64,000 bases of DNA, taken from assembly GCA_002329365.1 (NCBI GenBank), contig DCUB01000018.1, positions 51,985-115,984 of the forward strand, read 5' to 3'. Every line of letters begins with the position of its first letter. Position 1 is the stretch's first letter. This document shows, one piece after another, positions 1 to 8,669 of the stretch. Source of the DNA: Ruminococcaceae bacterium UBA1425. GTDB taxonomy: Bacteria; Bacillota; Clostridia; Oscillospirales; Acutalibacteraceae. The translations under genes and the position numbers were made by a program. Below the pieces are notes generated by a model, which was given only the letters and a program-made list of their open reading frames with translations, was not told where the DNA came from and made no database searches.

Positions 1-436
1 AGCCTCTTTTGCCCGTAAACCATGTAAGATGATCCTCGGAAAGGTCGATACCGCCGTCCGCGAGACCTTTTGTAATGAGGTTTGACTCGCATGCGTTAAG
101 CGTCCCGAATGCCCAGCAGGTGCCGGCGTTGCCCTGGTCCTTAACGCCCGTAACCCTGTCACTGTCCCTTAGGTCAAAACGGGACGGCAAAGGGATGTCC
201 TGCGCGCTCTCGGCAGCACAGTCCGACGTCAGGTTCACCCTTTTTCCGTTCGCGTCCACAATGTACCTTTTTGCATGCCCTGTATAGCTCGAAACTGTTT
301 CATAGCCGTAATCTGAGCAGTCAATAACTCTGATTTCGCTTTTGTCCGGCGCGAAGCTTATCGCCGCTCCCGCACCCGAAAAAGAGCCGCAAAAAAGCAT
401 AGCGGCAAGCAGAGCGGAAAAAGTCCTTTTTAACAT
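1..436 (-). CDS. Secreted papain-family (C1A) cysteine protease, partial
   Basis: The N-terminal 145 residues of a gene that continues past the left edge. The ATG at 436 follows an AAGGA ribosome site at normal spacing. A signal peptide (Lys/Arg, a hydrophobic stretch, a cleavage site near GAGAA, residues 21-25) implies export. The mature part contains LPSRFDLRD and then GVKDQGNAGTCWAF. This is the papain-family active-site block, with oxyanion Gln101 and nucleophile Cys107. The catalytic His and Asn would lie outside the window. There is little room for a propeptide (about 60 residues between signal and catalytic block), as in bacterial C1A enzymes of the lectin-like or adhesin-associated type. 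The role is probably extracellular or wall-associated proteolysis; the substrate is unknown. Confidence 0.85.
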   Translation of the reverse strand, partial: MLKRTFSALLAAMLFCGSFSGAGAAISFAPDKSEIRVIDCSDYGYETVSSYTGHAKRYIVDANGKRVNLTSDCAAESAQDIPLPSRFDLRDSDRVTGVKDQGNAGTCWAFGTLNACESNLITKGLADGGIDLSEDHLTWFTGKRG

Positions 437-736
437 TTAATCGCTTCCTTTTTTGTAGGTTAAGGAGCAGAAAAAACCTATATGTATGATAACACGGTAA
501 AAAATTGAAGTCAAGCAAATTAAGAATTAACGAACCGCCCGTTTCGCCGTTTAAAGACGAAACGGCGGCAGTCTTTCAGGGCGGATTTTTGTTATAATCT
601 ATACAAAAAATTAATAAATATCTTATTTTTAGTTTACTCTTTTTTAACTTTTTAGTGTTATTTTAATACCGTCAAAGCATAAATTAACAATATGAGCTTT
701 TTGCGGGCATGATAGATATCGGAGAGGGAGTATAAG
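437..736. other. Intergenic region between divergent genes
   Basis: No gene is visible in these 300 bases. The stretch around 540-580 is a G+C-rich imperfect inverted repeat (GTTTCG / CGAAAC arms), followed by AT-rich DNA. A TATAAT at 593-598 could serve rightward transcription, but its -35 element is poor. The right end carries the ribosome site of the next gene (GGAGAGGGAG). It probably holds promoters for both flanking genes; neither can be fixed with confidence. Confidence 0.5.
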
Positions 737-1519
737 ATGAATCTGCTTTTTGCGCTTAATTCGGGCTATGTAGGGCCGCTTTGTGTTTGTCTTAAGTCCA
801 TAATGTCCTCAAACCCCGGCACGCGCTTTGATATATATATCGCCTACTCCTCGCTTACGAAGGAGGACTTCGCAATGCTTGAAGCCTGCGTTGACCGCGG
901 CCGGTGCACCGTCATTCCGGTAATCGTCGACAACACTCTTTTTGAAAGCGCGGAGATACTGAAAAGGACGTCGAAGGAAACATATTACAGGCTGCTTGCG
1001 ATGGACTTCATTCCCGACAGCGTCGACAGAATACTTTATCTTGACCCGGACATAGTGGTAATCAAGCCACTTGACGGTTTTTACAACATCGAGTTCGGCA
1101 GCAATTTTTTCGCCGGCGCCCCGCATTTCAAGCACATTATGAACAGGTACAACTCAAAAAGGCTTCGTCTGCCGGAAACCGTGCCTTACATTAACGCGGG
1201 AGTGCTGATGATTAACCTCAAGGGGTTGCGCGAGTGCTGTTCGTCGGAAAAAATCATCCGGTTTATCAAAACGACGGACATAAGGCTGCTGCTTGCCGAC
1301 CAGGATGTCCTGAACGCCATGTTCTACGGGCGGATTCTCGCTGTGGATCCTCTTATATACAACCTTGACGAAAAATGCTATGTTAAAAGCGTGCCGCGCA
1401 TTGACCGCGAATGGGTGGACAAGCACACCGTAATAATTCATTACAACGGCGCAAAAAAACCGTGGAAGGGAAAATACAAGGGCAACCTCGGGGATTATTA
1501 TTATGAAAGATGCAATTAA
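737..1519 (+). CDS. Glycosyltransferase family 8 protein
   Basis: A 260-residue GT8-type (GT-A fold, retaining) glycosyltransferase that moves a sugar from a nucleotide donor, probably onto a lipid or surface glycan. The features seen are the N-terminal LLFALNSGYVGPL strand, the metal-binding DxD motif as DPD (residues 103-105) in YLDPDIVV, the PYINAGVLMINL acceptor region, and the C-terminal HYNG...KPW signature (about residues 235-242). There are no membrane segments, so it is cytoplasmic. The start has a strong GGAGAGGGAG site. The gene overlaps the following membrane protein gene by 17 bases, so the two are co-transcribed. The acceptor is unknown. Confidence 0.85.
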   Translation: MNLLFALNSGYVGPLCVCLKSIMSSNPGTRFDIYIAYSSLTKEDFAMLEACVDRGRCTVIPVIVDNTLFESAEILKRTSKETYYRLLAMDFIPDSVDRILYLDPDIVVIKPLDGFYNIEFGSNFFAGAPHFKHIMNRYNSKRLRLPETVPYINAGVLMINLKGLRECCSSEKIIRFIKTTDIRLLLADQDVLNAMFYGRILAVDPLIYNLDEKCYVKSVPRIDREWVDKHTVIIHYNGAKKPWKGKYKGNLGDYYYERCN

Positions 1520-2246
1520 GGAAAGGCTGAAAAAGCCGCAGACCGTTGTTTCCGTTGCCGCAGCCGTCCTTTTTATCGCCGCCTTTGCTTTTTCATATGT
1601 AAAATGGGGCGGCAGAATGCTTGACCTTGTTAGCGACACGCAGGGGTTTAAGGATTGGCTCCAGAGCTTCGGCGTATGGGGGCGTGTTATATTTGTCGGC
1701 ATCAGGTCGTTGCAGACGGTTGTTAAAATAATACCGGCGGAGCCTCTTGAAATCGGCACGGGCTTTGTCTACGGCACACTGGGAGGCTGCCTTTTGTGCT
1801 TTGCCGGAACCTTTCTCGGCTCGCTTGTAATAATCCTGCTTACAAGGCTTTTCGGAAAGCGAGTAATAAGCCTTTTTGTCCCGGAGGAAAAAATCAGGGA
1901 GCTTGGCTTTCTGAATGATGAAAAAAAGATAAGCGGGCTGCTCTTATGCATATATCTTATTCCCGGCACTCCGAAGGACTTCATAACCTACCTCACATGC
2001 ATTCTGCCCATAAGCACAACAAGGTTTATGGTTATAACAATGCTTGCAAGAATACCGTCCATTATCACCTCTACATGGTGCGGGGCGGAGCTTGGCGAAA
2101 GCAATTACAAGGTATCCGCGCTGATTTTCGGTGCGACGCTGATTTTAAGCCTTTTGGGCGTTGTCGTTTATCGGAGGGTGATTCTTGCCCGCGCCGGCTC
2201 CGAAAAAGCCAAACGGACAGTAGGAAGCAGAGTAAAATACAGATAA
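1503..2246 (+). CDS. TVP38/TMEM64 family (VTT domain) membrane protein
   Basis: A 247-residue integral membrane protein with a short N-terminal hydrophobic helix, a re-entrant segment with the PAEPLEIGTGFVYG block, a GTFLGSLVIILLTRLFGK segment typical of VTT/DedA-like proteins, a LIPGTPKDFITY loop and two more C-terminal helices. Members of this superfamily are implicated in lipid scrambling or transport across the membrane; for this subfamily that is inference. The start lies inside the preceding glycosyltransferase gene (17-base overlap), so translation is likely coupled, and the pair may act on a lipid-linked sugar. A terminator hairpin follows about 45 bases downstream. Confidence 0.8.
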   Translation: MKDAIKERLKKPQTVVSVAAAVLFIAAFAFSYVKWGGRMLDLVSDTQGFKDWLQSFGVWGRVIFVGIRSLQTVVKIIPAEPLEIGTGFVYGTLGGCLLCFAGTFLGSLVIILLTRLFGKRVISLFVPEEKIRELGFLNDEKKISGLLLCIYLIPGTPKDFITYLTCILPISTTRFMVITMLARIPSIITSTWCGAELGESNYKVSALIFGATLILSLLGVVVYRRVILARAGSEKAKRTVGSRVKYR

Positions 2247-2291
2247 CAGTCTTCTTTTATTCACGATAACAACAGCAGAGCTAAAAAAATT

Positions 2292-2336
2292 GCGAACGGT
2301 CAGAACAAAGCCGGGGGATTTGTCCTGACCGTTCGC
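2292..2336. terminator. Bidirectional rho-independent terminator between convergent genes
   Basis: A 12-bp perfect stem (GCGAACGGTCAG / CTGACCGTTCGC) extended inward by ACAAA/TTTGT, followed by GTTTTTT on the + strand, with a short A-run on the left for the other direction. It lies between the rightward TVP38 gene and the leftward trxB gene. The stem core resembles the AACGGTC/GACCGTT palindromes found in the dispersed repeats of this window. Confidence 0.85.
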
Positions 2337-2361
2337 GTTTTTTATGTGATTGTCTTTTCGG

Positions 2362-3264
2362 CTACCCGATATATCTGCACGCCGCAAGCGCCGCTACGGC
2401 TCCGTCGGCGGCGGCTGTGGTGAGCTGGCGAACCTCCTTGGTTCTGCAGTCGCCGGCGGCGAAAATGCCCTCTGCCGACGTTTTGCAGTCCTCCGAGGCA
2501 ATGATAAAGCCGTCCGCGTCAAGGCTTACAAGCTCCGAAAAGGCGTCGTTGTCGGGTTTTTGACCTATCGCCACAAAAAGCCCGTCTGCCGGAAGCTCCT
2601 TTGTTTCGCTTGAAACTGTATTTCTGACGGTTATGCCTGTCAGCATTCCGCCGCCCTCAAGGCTTTCCACAACAGAATCGAGAACAAGCTCTATCGTATC
2701 CTTGCCTTTTACGGCGCTCACAAGCTGCTCCTCGCCCCTGAACGAGCCGCGGCGGTGGATTAAGTATACCTTTTTGCAATACTGCGACAGAAAAAGCGCG
2801 TCCTGCAGCGCGGTGTTTCCTCCGCCGACGACGGCCACGGTTCCGCCCTTGTAAAAAGCGCCGTCACACACGGCACAGTACGATACTCCTTTGCCGGTCA
2901 GCTCCTCCTCGCCCGGCAGCCCGAGCGCGCGGTGCCTGACTCCCGTTGCAATGATTACCGCCTTACAGTCATGTTCGCCGTCCTCAGTTACGACTGTTTT
3001 TACAGTCCCGCCGTCTCTTACGCCCGTTACCCGCTCAAGCTCCGTTTCAACTCCCAGAGCTGAAATCTGCTCAAAAAGGTTGTCGGCAAACTCGCTGCCG
3101 CTTATCGCGCCTATCGACGGAAAGTTCTCGACCCTCGGCGAAAAGGTTATCTGCCCGCCGAAATTCTCGCTTTCGAGCAGGAGTACACTCCTGCCCGCGC
3201 GCGCGGCATACAGAGCTGCCGTCATTCCGGCGCAGCCCGCGCCTATAATAACGATATCGTGCAT
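2362..3264 (-). CDS. trxB: Thioredoxin reductase
   Basis: A 300-residue low-molecular-weight thioredoxin reductase, a cytosolic flavoenzyme that passes electrons from NADPH to thioredoxin-like proteins. It has an N-terminal FAD Rossmann motif (IGAGCAGMTAAL), the redox-active pair in CAVCDG (Cys130, Cys133), the NADPH-binding GGGNTA motif (147-152) and the second FAD motif GIFAAGDC near the C-terminus. The length is normal for the family. It lies 6 bases downstream of an nrdD gene that carries its own thioredoxin-like domain, so its likely partner is that fused domain as well as any free thioredoxin. It is probably transcribed from the nrdD promoter and so under NrdR control. Confidence 0.95.
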   Translation of the reverse strand: MHDIVIIGAGCAGMTAALYAARAGRSVLLLESENFGGQITFSPRVENFPSIGAISGSEFADNLFEQISALGVETELERVTGVRDGGTVKTVVTEDGEHDCKAVIIATGVRHRALGLPGEEELTGKGVSYCAVCDGAFYKGGTVAVVGGGNTALQDALFLSQYCKKVYLIHRRGSFRGEEQLVSAVKGKDTIELVLDSVVESLEGGGMLTGITVRNTVSSETKELPADGLFVAIGQKPDNDAFSELVSLDADGFIIASEDCKTSAEGIFAAGDCRTKEVRQLTTAAADGAVAALAACRYIG

Positions 3265-3270
3265 TGCAGG

Positions 3271-5637
3271 TTAACCCCTCGACATTGCGAACTTTTTGAT
3301 GTTTGACGCGTTGACAACCTTTTCGGTATATTCGCCGTTGACCGAAACGAGCGTCGGAGCCTGCTTTACGTCGAAACGCCTTGAAAGCTCCGCGTTCTCC
3401 TCCGCGTCGACGACCTCAAAATCAACGCCCGATTCCTCCAGAACCCTTTTTGCTATCTTGCAGTTCGGGCATGTTTTTGTGGTGAACAGGTAAAGCTTTG
3501 TGTCGGCCGCGGGCTTAGGCTGCCTGTTTTCCTCCGCCGAAATTATCTTTCTCGCCTTTAATTCCGACGTGTTGATATTATACAGCTTGCGCTCCTTGAA
3601 TTCCTGTGTCTTTCCTTCGTTCCAGTTCTGAACGGGACGGTAATAGCCGGTTATGCGGCTGTAAACCTCCGTGCTCTCGCCGCACTTGGGACAGGTGTAC
3701 TGCTCGCCCGTTATATAGCCGTGGTTTCTGCATACCGAGTATGTGGGCGAAATAGTGTAGTAGGGGAGCTTGTGATTTTCGGCAATCTTTCTGACAAGGC
3801 TCGCTGCCGCCTTCCAGTCGGGCAGCTTTTCGCCGATGAAGGCGTGGAACACCGTGCCGGATGTGTAAAGCGTCTGAAGCTCATCCTGAATCGCCAGCGC
3901 CTCAAAAATGTCGTCGGTATAGTTGACGGGCAGATGGGAGCTGTTTGTGTAATAAGGCGTGCCGCCGTCTTTTGCGGCGGATTTTATGCCCGGATAGCGC
4001 TTCGCGTCGTGCATTGCGAGACGGTATGTCGTGGATTCGGCGGGTGTTGCCTCAAGGTTGTAAAGGTCGCCGTATTCCTCCTGATAGTCGGAAAGGCGCT
4101 CTCTCATATGGTTGAGAACCTCTTTGGCGAACTCCTGCGTTTCGGTGCTTGTGAGATCGGAGCCGAGCCACCTGGCGTTTAAGCCTACCTCGTTCATTCC
4201 TATAAGGCCTATTGTTGAAAAGTGGTTGTCGAAGCTGCCGAGGTAGCGCCTTGTGTACGGGTAAAGGCCTTCGTTAAGAAGCCTTGTGATGATTGTTCTT
4301 TTTATGCTGAGCGAACGCGCCGCTATATCCATCATCCTGTTAAGACGGCGGAAGAATTCCTCCCTGTTTTCGGAGAGGTACGCGATGCGCGGCAGATTAA
4401 TCGTTACAACGCCTATGGAGCCTGTGCTTTCGCCGCTTCCGAAGTAGCCGCCGGACTTTTTGCGAAGCTCCCTGAGGTCGAGGCGCAGGCGGCAGCACAT
4501 GCTGCGCACGTCGCTTGGCGCCATGTCGCTGTTTATATAGTTTGAGAAATATGGAGTGCCGTATTTTGACGTCATTTCAAACAGAAGCTTGTTGTTTTCC
4601 GTTTCGGACCAGTCGAAGTCCCTTGTTATGGAATAGGTGGGAATGGGATACTGGAAGCCTCTGCCGTTCGCGTCGCCCTCAATCATGATTTCAATGAACG
4701 CCTTGTTAATCATGTCCATTTCTTTTTTGCATTCTTTGTACTTGAAATTCATCTCCTTGCCGCCGACAATGGCGTTCATCTCGGCAAGGTCGTCGGGAAC
4801 CGTCCAGTCAAGCGTGATGTTCGAGAACGGCGCCTGCGTGCCCCAGCGGCTCGGAGTGTTGACGCCGAAAACAAACGACTCGATGCACTTCTTCGTTTCT
4901 CTGTATGAAAGGTTATCCGCCTTTACAAACGGTGCCAGGTATGTGTCGAAGGACGAAAAGGCCTGCGCACCCGCCCACTCGTTCTGCATTATACCGAGGA
5001 AGTTTACCATCTGGTTGCAGAGTGTCGCAAGGTGGCTTGCCGGAGAAGAAGTGATTTTGCCCGGTATGCCGCCCAGACCCTCCTGAATAAGCTGGCGGAG
5101 CGACCAGCCGGCGCAGTAGCCAGTGAGCATGGAAAGGTCGTGCAGGTGGATATCGGCCTCCCTGTGCGCCGTTGCTATCTCGTCGTCGTATATTTCCGAA
5201 AGCCAGTAGTTTGCCGTAATTGCTCCCGAATTGCTGAGTATAAGTCCCCCGACGGAGTAGGTGACGGTTGAGTTTTCCTTAACCCTCCAGTCGGTGAGAT
5301 GAACATAGCTGTCGACAATCTCCTTGTAGTCGAGAATGGTCGACTTCATGTTCCTTATTTTTTCGCGCTGCTTTCTGTAAAGGATGTAGGCCTTTGCAAC
5401 GTCCGCATAGCCCGCCTGGATAAGCACGGACTCTACGCTGTCCTGTATATCCTCAACGCTGACAACGCCGTCTTTAACCTTGTCGGCGTAGTCGGCAGTA
5501 ACCTTAAGCGCCAGAAGGTCTATTATATCGTCGTTATATTCCTTATCCTGCGCCTTGAACGCTTTGCTAATAGCAATGCTTATTTTCGCCAAATCAAAAT
5601 CGGTGATTTGCCCGTCGCGTTTTAATACCCGATACAT
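3271..5637 (-). CDS. nrdD: Anaerobic (class III) ribonucleoside-triphosphate reductase with C-terminal thioredoxin-like domain
   Basis: A glycyl-radical enzyme that makes deoxynucleotides from NTPs without oxygen. It has an N-terminal ATP-cone (about 1-90), a large catalytic barrel, a zinc site (CRNHG...CPKC) and the glycyl-radical loop RITGYYRPV (Gly near residue 664). After a short linker the last 75 or so residues form a thioredoxin/glutaredoxin-like domain with a CPNC active site. The ATG at 5637 is preferred over the in-frame ATG at 5643, because the GGGGGG ribosome site is 8 bases from the former and only 2 from the latter. The activase nrdG is not adjacent and not in the window. The fused redoxin plus neighbouring trxB suggest electrons come from NADPH rather than formate (inference). 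Confidence 0.95.
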   Translation of the reverse strand: MYRVLKRDGQITDFDLAKISIAISKAFKAQDKEYNDDIIDLLALKVTADYADKVKDGVVSVEDIQDSVESVLIQAGYADVAKAYILYRKQREKIRNMKSTILDYKEIVDSYVHLTDWRVKENSTVTYSVGGLILSNSGAITANYWLSEIYDDEIATAHREADIHLHDLSMLTGYCAGWSLRQLIQEGLGGIPGKITSSPASHLATLCNQMVNFLGIMQNEWAGAQAFSSFDTYLAPFVKADNLSYRETKKCIESFVFGVNTPSRWGTQAPFSNITLDWTVPDDLAEMNAIVGGKEMNFKYKECKKEMDMINKAFIEIMIEGDANGRGFQYPIPTYSITRDFDWSETENNKLLFEMTSKYGTPYFSNYINSDMAPSDVRSMCCRLRLDLRELRKKSGGYFGSGESTGSIGVVTINLPRIAYLSENREEFFRRLNRMMDIAARSLSIKRTIITRLLNEGLYPYTRRYLGSFDNHFSTIGLIGMNEVGLNARWLGSDLTSTETQEFAKEVLNHMRERLSDYQEEYGDLYNLEATPAESTTYRLAMHDAKRYPGIKSAAKDGGTPYYTNSSHLPVNYTDDIFEALAIQDELQTLYTSGTVFHAFIGEKLPDWKAAASLVRKIAENHKLPYYTISPTYSVCRNHGYITGEQYTCPKCGESTEVYSRITGYYRPVQNWNEGKTQEFKERKLYNINTSELKARKIISAEENRQPKPAADTKLYLFTTKTCPNCKIAKRVLEESGVDFEVVDAEENAELSRRFDVKQAPTLVSVNGEYTEKVVNASNIKKFAMSRG

Positions 5638-5685
5638 TACCATGTCCCCCCATTAATATCCGCCCTTTGCGGGCGACTGATTTGT

Positions 5686-5714
5686 ATTATAACAAGGATT
5701 TGTTCTGTTGTCAA
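5686..5714 (-). promoter_or_regulatory. Sigma-A promoter of nrdD-trxB
   Basis: Read on the minus strand this is TTGACA, a 17-base spacer, then TATAAT: both consensus hexamers at optimal spacing. The expected transcript start lies about 40 bases before the nrdD ribosome site. Two NrdR-like boxes sit just upstream of the -35 element. Confidence 0.85.
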
Positions 5715-5721
5715 TACCAAA

Positions 5722-5767
5722 ACACAATATATATGAAAAATTATTTTATGCGGCACTATATATAGAT
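5722..5767. promoter_or_regulatory. Tandem NrdR boxes upstream of nrdD
   Basis: Box 1 (5722-5736) reads ACACAATATATATGA and box 2 (5753-5767) reads GCACTATATATAGAT. Both are close to the NrdR consensus ACACWATATATWGTG. Their starts are 31 bases apart, about three helical turns, which is the usual arrangement for cooperative binding by the repressor NrdR. They lie directly upstream of the nrdD -35 element. A weaker third match (AGTCAATATATATCC, 5792-5806) is off this spacing. nrdR itself is not in the window. Confidence 0.8.
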
Positions 5768-5872
5768 TTATCCGTGTAAAAACGACAAAACAGTCAATAT
5801 ATATCCCCTGAATGCTGTTTTCCATGACAGGAAAAACATACCATAACGCAGGGGGAAATTTGCACCGATAGA

Positions 5873-5904
5873 AAAAACCGCACCGTCAGTCGGATACGGT
5901 TTTT
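5873..5904 (-). terminator. Terminator hairpin downstream of the bifurcating-complex operon
   Basis: AAAAACCG / CGGTTTTT outer stem with a CCG/CGG inner stem. On the minus strand it ends in TTTTTTC. It lies about 500 bases beyond the last gene of the leftward operon that begins at 10906, with only repeat DNA between. It also shows T-rich sequence on the + strand, so it may act both ways. Confidence 0.6.
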
Positions 5905-6092
5905 CGTTTTATTATATGCTTTTCCACACTTTACGGAACGGTCAGGCTTAGAAACTTCCTTGACTCAATCCTTCAATAATCCTCGGGTAGTTGAGGACGC
6001 CGACCCCTGCAAAATGACTGAAAGTCAACGTCGTAGGGGCGCATCTGTGTGTGCGCCCGAAGCCGGCATAAAAAAGAAAATATGATGTTGGA

Positions 6093-6312
6093 AACGGTTC
6101 TGACCGTTCAGAAGCCCAAGCGTTGATACAGACCCTTTTTTCTCAAAGCATGGGCGAAAATGTCAAGGAAGTGCTGAAAAGATTCTGAATTCTGATTTAT
6201 AAGATTCTTCGCTGCGCTCAGAATGACAACATCCTGTCATCCTGAGGCGCAACGCGCCGAAGGATCTTGCAATAGAAAGCTTTTGACAACCTGCAAAACG
6301 GTCAAGACCGTT
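6093..6312. repeat. Composite dispersed repeat, copy 1
   Basis: Non-coding block made of short modules found in the same order at 41029-41279. They are an AACGGTT..GACCGTT palindrome (6093-6108), a module from GCGTTGATACAG to GAAAAGATTC (6120-6187), the palindrome-like GATTCTTCGCTGCGCTCAG module (6203-6226), the TCATCCTGAGGCGCAACGC module (6236-6268) and a closing AACGGTCAAGACCGTT palindrome (6297-6312). The flanking DNA of 5910-6090 and 6313-6407 holds fragments related to the same family (GGGGCGCA, GCGCCCCTAC) and no gene. It lies between convergently separated operons. Function is unknown. Confidence 0.75.
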
Positions 6313-6407
6313 CCCTGCTTCAAGATAGTAATGTGTATACCATGTGCTTACACACCTGTTTACCTTGTTACTCTTGACAACAGGTGCGCCCCTACTTTAC
6401 AAAACGA

Positions 6408-8645
6408 TTACTGTAAATCCTTCACAAAACCTTTTATAAGCCCGTCCCTGCCGAACACGCAGTTACGGCTGCCCTCGTCTGCGGGGACAACCCTTATTGT
6501 TCTGCCGCCGCTTTTGACTACGGTTACGGTGCAGCCCCTGTCGCAGAGCGTGCACAAAACATCTTCGGAGGTTTCCTCGACAGGCACCTGCTTTTTAAAC
6601 CCGCTGCGCTCGGTAAGCGCGCCCGTCGGACAGAGCCTTACGCAAAGCCCGCAGTTGTTGCAGCTCGTCTTGTCAAGCGGGAGATTGAATGCCGGCGCGA
6701 CATATGTTTCAAAGCCGCGCCCCACAAGCCCGAGCGCCGTTTTGCCGGCTACCTCGGAGCAGGAACGTACGCACAGACCGCAGAGGATGCATTTGTCGGG
6801 GTTGCGTTCGATAAACTCGTTGCTGTTTCCGTCAAATCTGCTTATTTTTTCGCCTTTGAGCCTTTCGGGGACTATATCGTATTCGTTTGCCGTTTTAAGA
6901 AGCCTGCATTTAAAAAACTCGCGGCAGCCGCACTCAAGGCAGCGCATTGCCTCGGCGACGGCGTCCTCCTTCGGGTAGCCGTGTACTATCTCTTTGAAGT
7001 TGTTCTTTCTCTCCTCCGCCGAAAGCTGAGGCATGACGGGACGCTCACGGCGTTCCCTGTCCTTTAAGTCCTCTGCCGTTACCTCGCGCGAAACATAATA
7101 CGGCTTTTTTATAGATATTTCTTTCCCGCTGAGGTAAGCGTCAATTACCGCCGCGGCTTTTCCTGCCTCGCCGATAGCCGAAACGGCAATGTCGGCGCCC
7201 TTGTTTGTGGCGTCGCCCGCGGCGAAAACGCCTTTTATGTTAGTCATAAACGTGTTTTCGTCGGCAGCTATTGTTCCCCACCTTGTTTTGTTTAGCATTT
7301 CAAAGCCTTCGGCGTCGGTCTTCTGACCTATTGCCATTATGACGGTGTCGAGCGAAAGCTCCTCAAAATCGTCTGTAGGTACGGGCGAGCGTCTGCCGCT
7401 CGCGTCCGGCTCGCCGAGCTTCATTTTCTGAAGCCTTATGCCCGTCACTCTGCCGGTTTCGCCTAATATCTCCGTCGGGTTTTGGAGGAACCTGAAAACC
7501 ACGCCCTCCTCCTCGGCCTCTGTTACCTCAAGCTCGTCGGCGGGCATTTCGGCGCGCGTCCTTCTGTATATTATGTAAACTTCCTCCGCACCGAGCCTTA
7601 CGGCTGTGCGGCAGGCGTCCATCGCGGTGTTTCCGCCGCCGCAGACGGCGACGCGTTTTCCTATCTCCGGCGGGTTTCCGAGCGACACCTCGCGCAGGAA
7701 GTCTATGCCGCCGATTACTCTGTCCGTTTTTTCGCCGGGGATTCTCATTTCGCTGCTTTTCCACGCGCCTATCGTGACAAGCACAGCATCGCTTTTGTCT
7801 TTGATTTCCTCAAGCGTAATGTCACTGCCGATTCTTACATTGTTTATTAGCTCCGCGCCGAGCTTTTCTATGAGAGATATCTCCCTGTCAAGTATCTCCT
7901 TCGGGAGCCTGTACTGCGGTATTCCGTAGCGGAGCATGCCGCCCATCTTCGGCATCATGTCGTAAACCCTGACGCGGTGACCGGCAATAAGAAGATAATA
8001 TGCCGCAGAAAGACCGCCCGGACCGCCGCCTATTACAGAAACGGTTTTTCCCGTGTCGGTCGCTTTTTCCGGCAGCCACGGCTCGGACTTTTCAAGGTCG
8101 GTGTCGGCGGCAAACGCCTTAAGGTACGCAATGGCAACCGGCTCCTCGACGAGCCTTCTGCGGCAGTTTTTCTCGCACGGGTGCGGGCATATGCGCCCTA
8201 TCGACGCCGGCAGCGGGATTTTGTCCTTAATAAGCTTCAGAGCCTCGTCGTATTCGCCGTTCGCGATAAGCCCCACATAGCCCTGGCAGTCCGTTCCCGC
8301 CGGGCAGTTTAAGGAGCACGGCGCCTTGCAGTCGCCTGTATGGTCGCTCATTAACAGCTCGAGCGCGATTTTCCTTGAGCTTATTACTCTTTTTGTTCTT
8401 GTGTTTATTGTCATGCCGTCGGCGGCCTTTGTGGCGCAGGCGCGCAGAAGCTTCGGAACACCCTCGGCCTCGACTACGCATATTCCGCACGCGCCGTAAA
8501 CCTCGACGCAGTCGTCATGGCAAAGCGAAGGGATGTATATGCCGTTTTCGCGCGCGGCCTCAAGTATGGTCGCGCCCTTTTCGGTTTCGATAACCTTGCC
8601 GTCTATTGTGAGCTTAATAATTTCAGCCAAAAATATCATTCCCAT
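6408..8645 (-). CDS. GltD-type NAD(P)H/FAD oxidoreductase fused to 2Fe-2S and 4Fe-4S domains (StnA-like)
   Basis: A 745-residue soluble iron-sulfur flavoprotein. Domains in order: an N-terminal plant-type 2Fe-2S domain (Cys cluster in SLCHDDCVEVYGACGICVV), a Cys-rich linker, a GltD-like core with two Rossmann folds (VSVIGGGPGGLSAAY and VAVCGGGNTAMDA), a block with further Cys (CLECGC), two ferredoxin clusters (CILCGLCVRSC, CNNCGLCVRLCP), and a short C-terminal Cys motif (CTLCDRGC) resembling the start of formate dehydrogenase catalytic subunits, with no molybdenum domain after it. With the NuoF- and NuoE-like genes upstream this matches the architecture reported for Sporomusa-type Nfn (StnABC), a ferredoxin/NADH/NADPH bifurcating transhydrogenase. 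The start is uncertain; a TTG at 8630 would give a more typical N-terminus (AEIIKLTIDGK). Confidence 0.85.
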   Translation of the reverse strand: MGMIFLAEIIKLTIDGKVIETEKGATILEAARENGIYIPSLCHDDCVEVYGACGICVVEAEGVPKLLRACATKAADGMTINTRTKRVISSRKIALELLMSDHTGDCKAPCSLNCPAGTDCQGYVGLIANGEYDEALKLIKDKIPLPASIGRICPHPCEKNCRRRLVEEPVAIAYLKAFAADTDLEKSEPWLPEKATDTGKTVSVIGGGPGGLSAAYYLLIAGHRVRVYDMMPKMGGMLRYGIPQYRLPKEILDREISLIEKLGAELINNVRIGSDITLEEIKDKSDAVLVTIGAWKSSEMRIPGEKTDRVIGGIDFLREVSLGNPPEIGKRVAVCGGGNTAMDACRTAVRLGAEEVYIIYRRTRAEMPADELEVTEAEEEGVVFRFLQNPTEILGETGRVTGIRLQKMKLGEPDASGRRSPVPTDDFEELSLDTVIMAIGQKTDAEGFEMLNKTRWGTIAADENTFMTNIKGVFAAGDATNKGADIAVSAIGEAGKAAAVIDAYLSGKEISIKKPYYVSREVTAEDLKDRERRERPVMPQLSAEERKNNFKEIVHGYPKEDAVAEAMRCLECGCREFFKCRLLKTANEYDIVPERLKGEKISRFDGNSNEFIERNPDKCILCGLCVRSCSEVAGKTALGLVGRGFETYVAPAFNLPLDKTSCNNCGLCVRLCPTGALTERSGFKKQVPVEETSEDVLCTLCDRGCTVTVVKSGGRTIRVVPADEGSRNCVFGRDGLIKGFVKDLQ

Positions 8646-8669
8646 CCGTTTTAATATGACGCATCAGAT

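Noticed and set aside
809..2387. Long reading frames opposite the GT8, TVP38 and other genes across the window
   Set aside because: They are shadow frames of strongly conserved genes, with no motifs and no ribosome sites.
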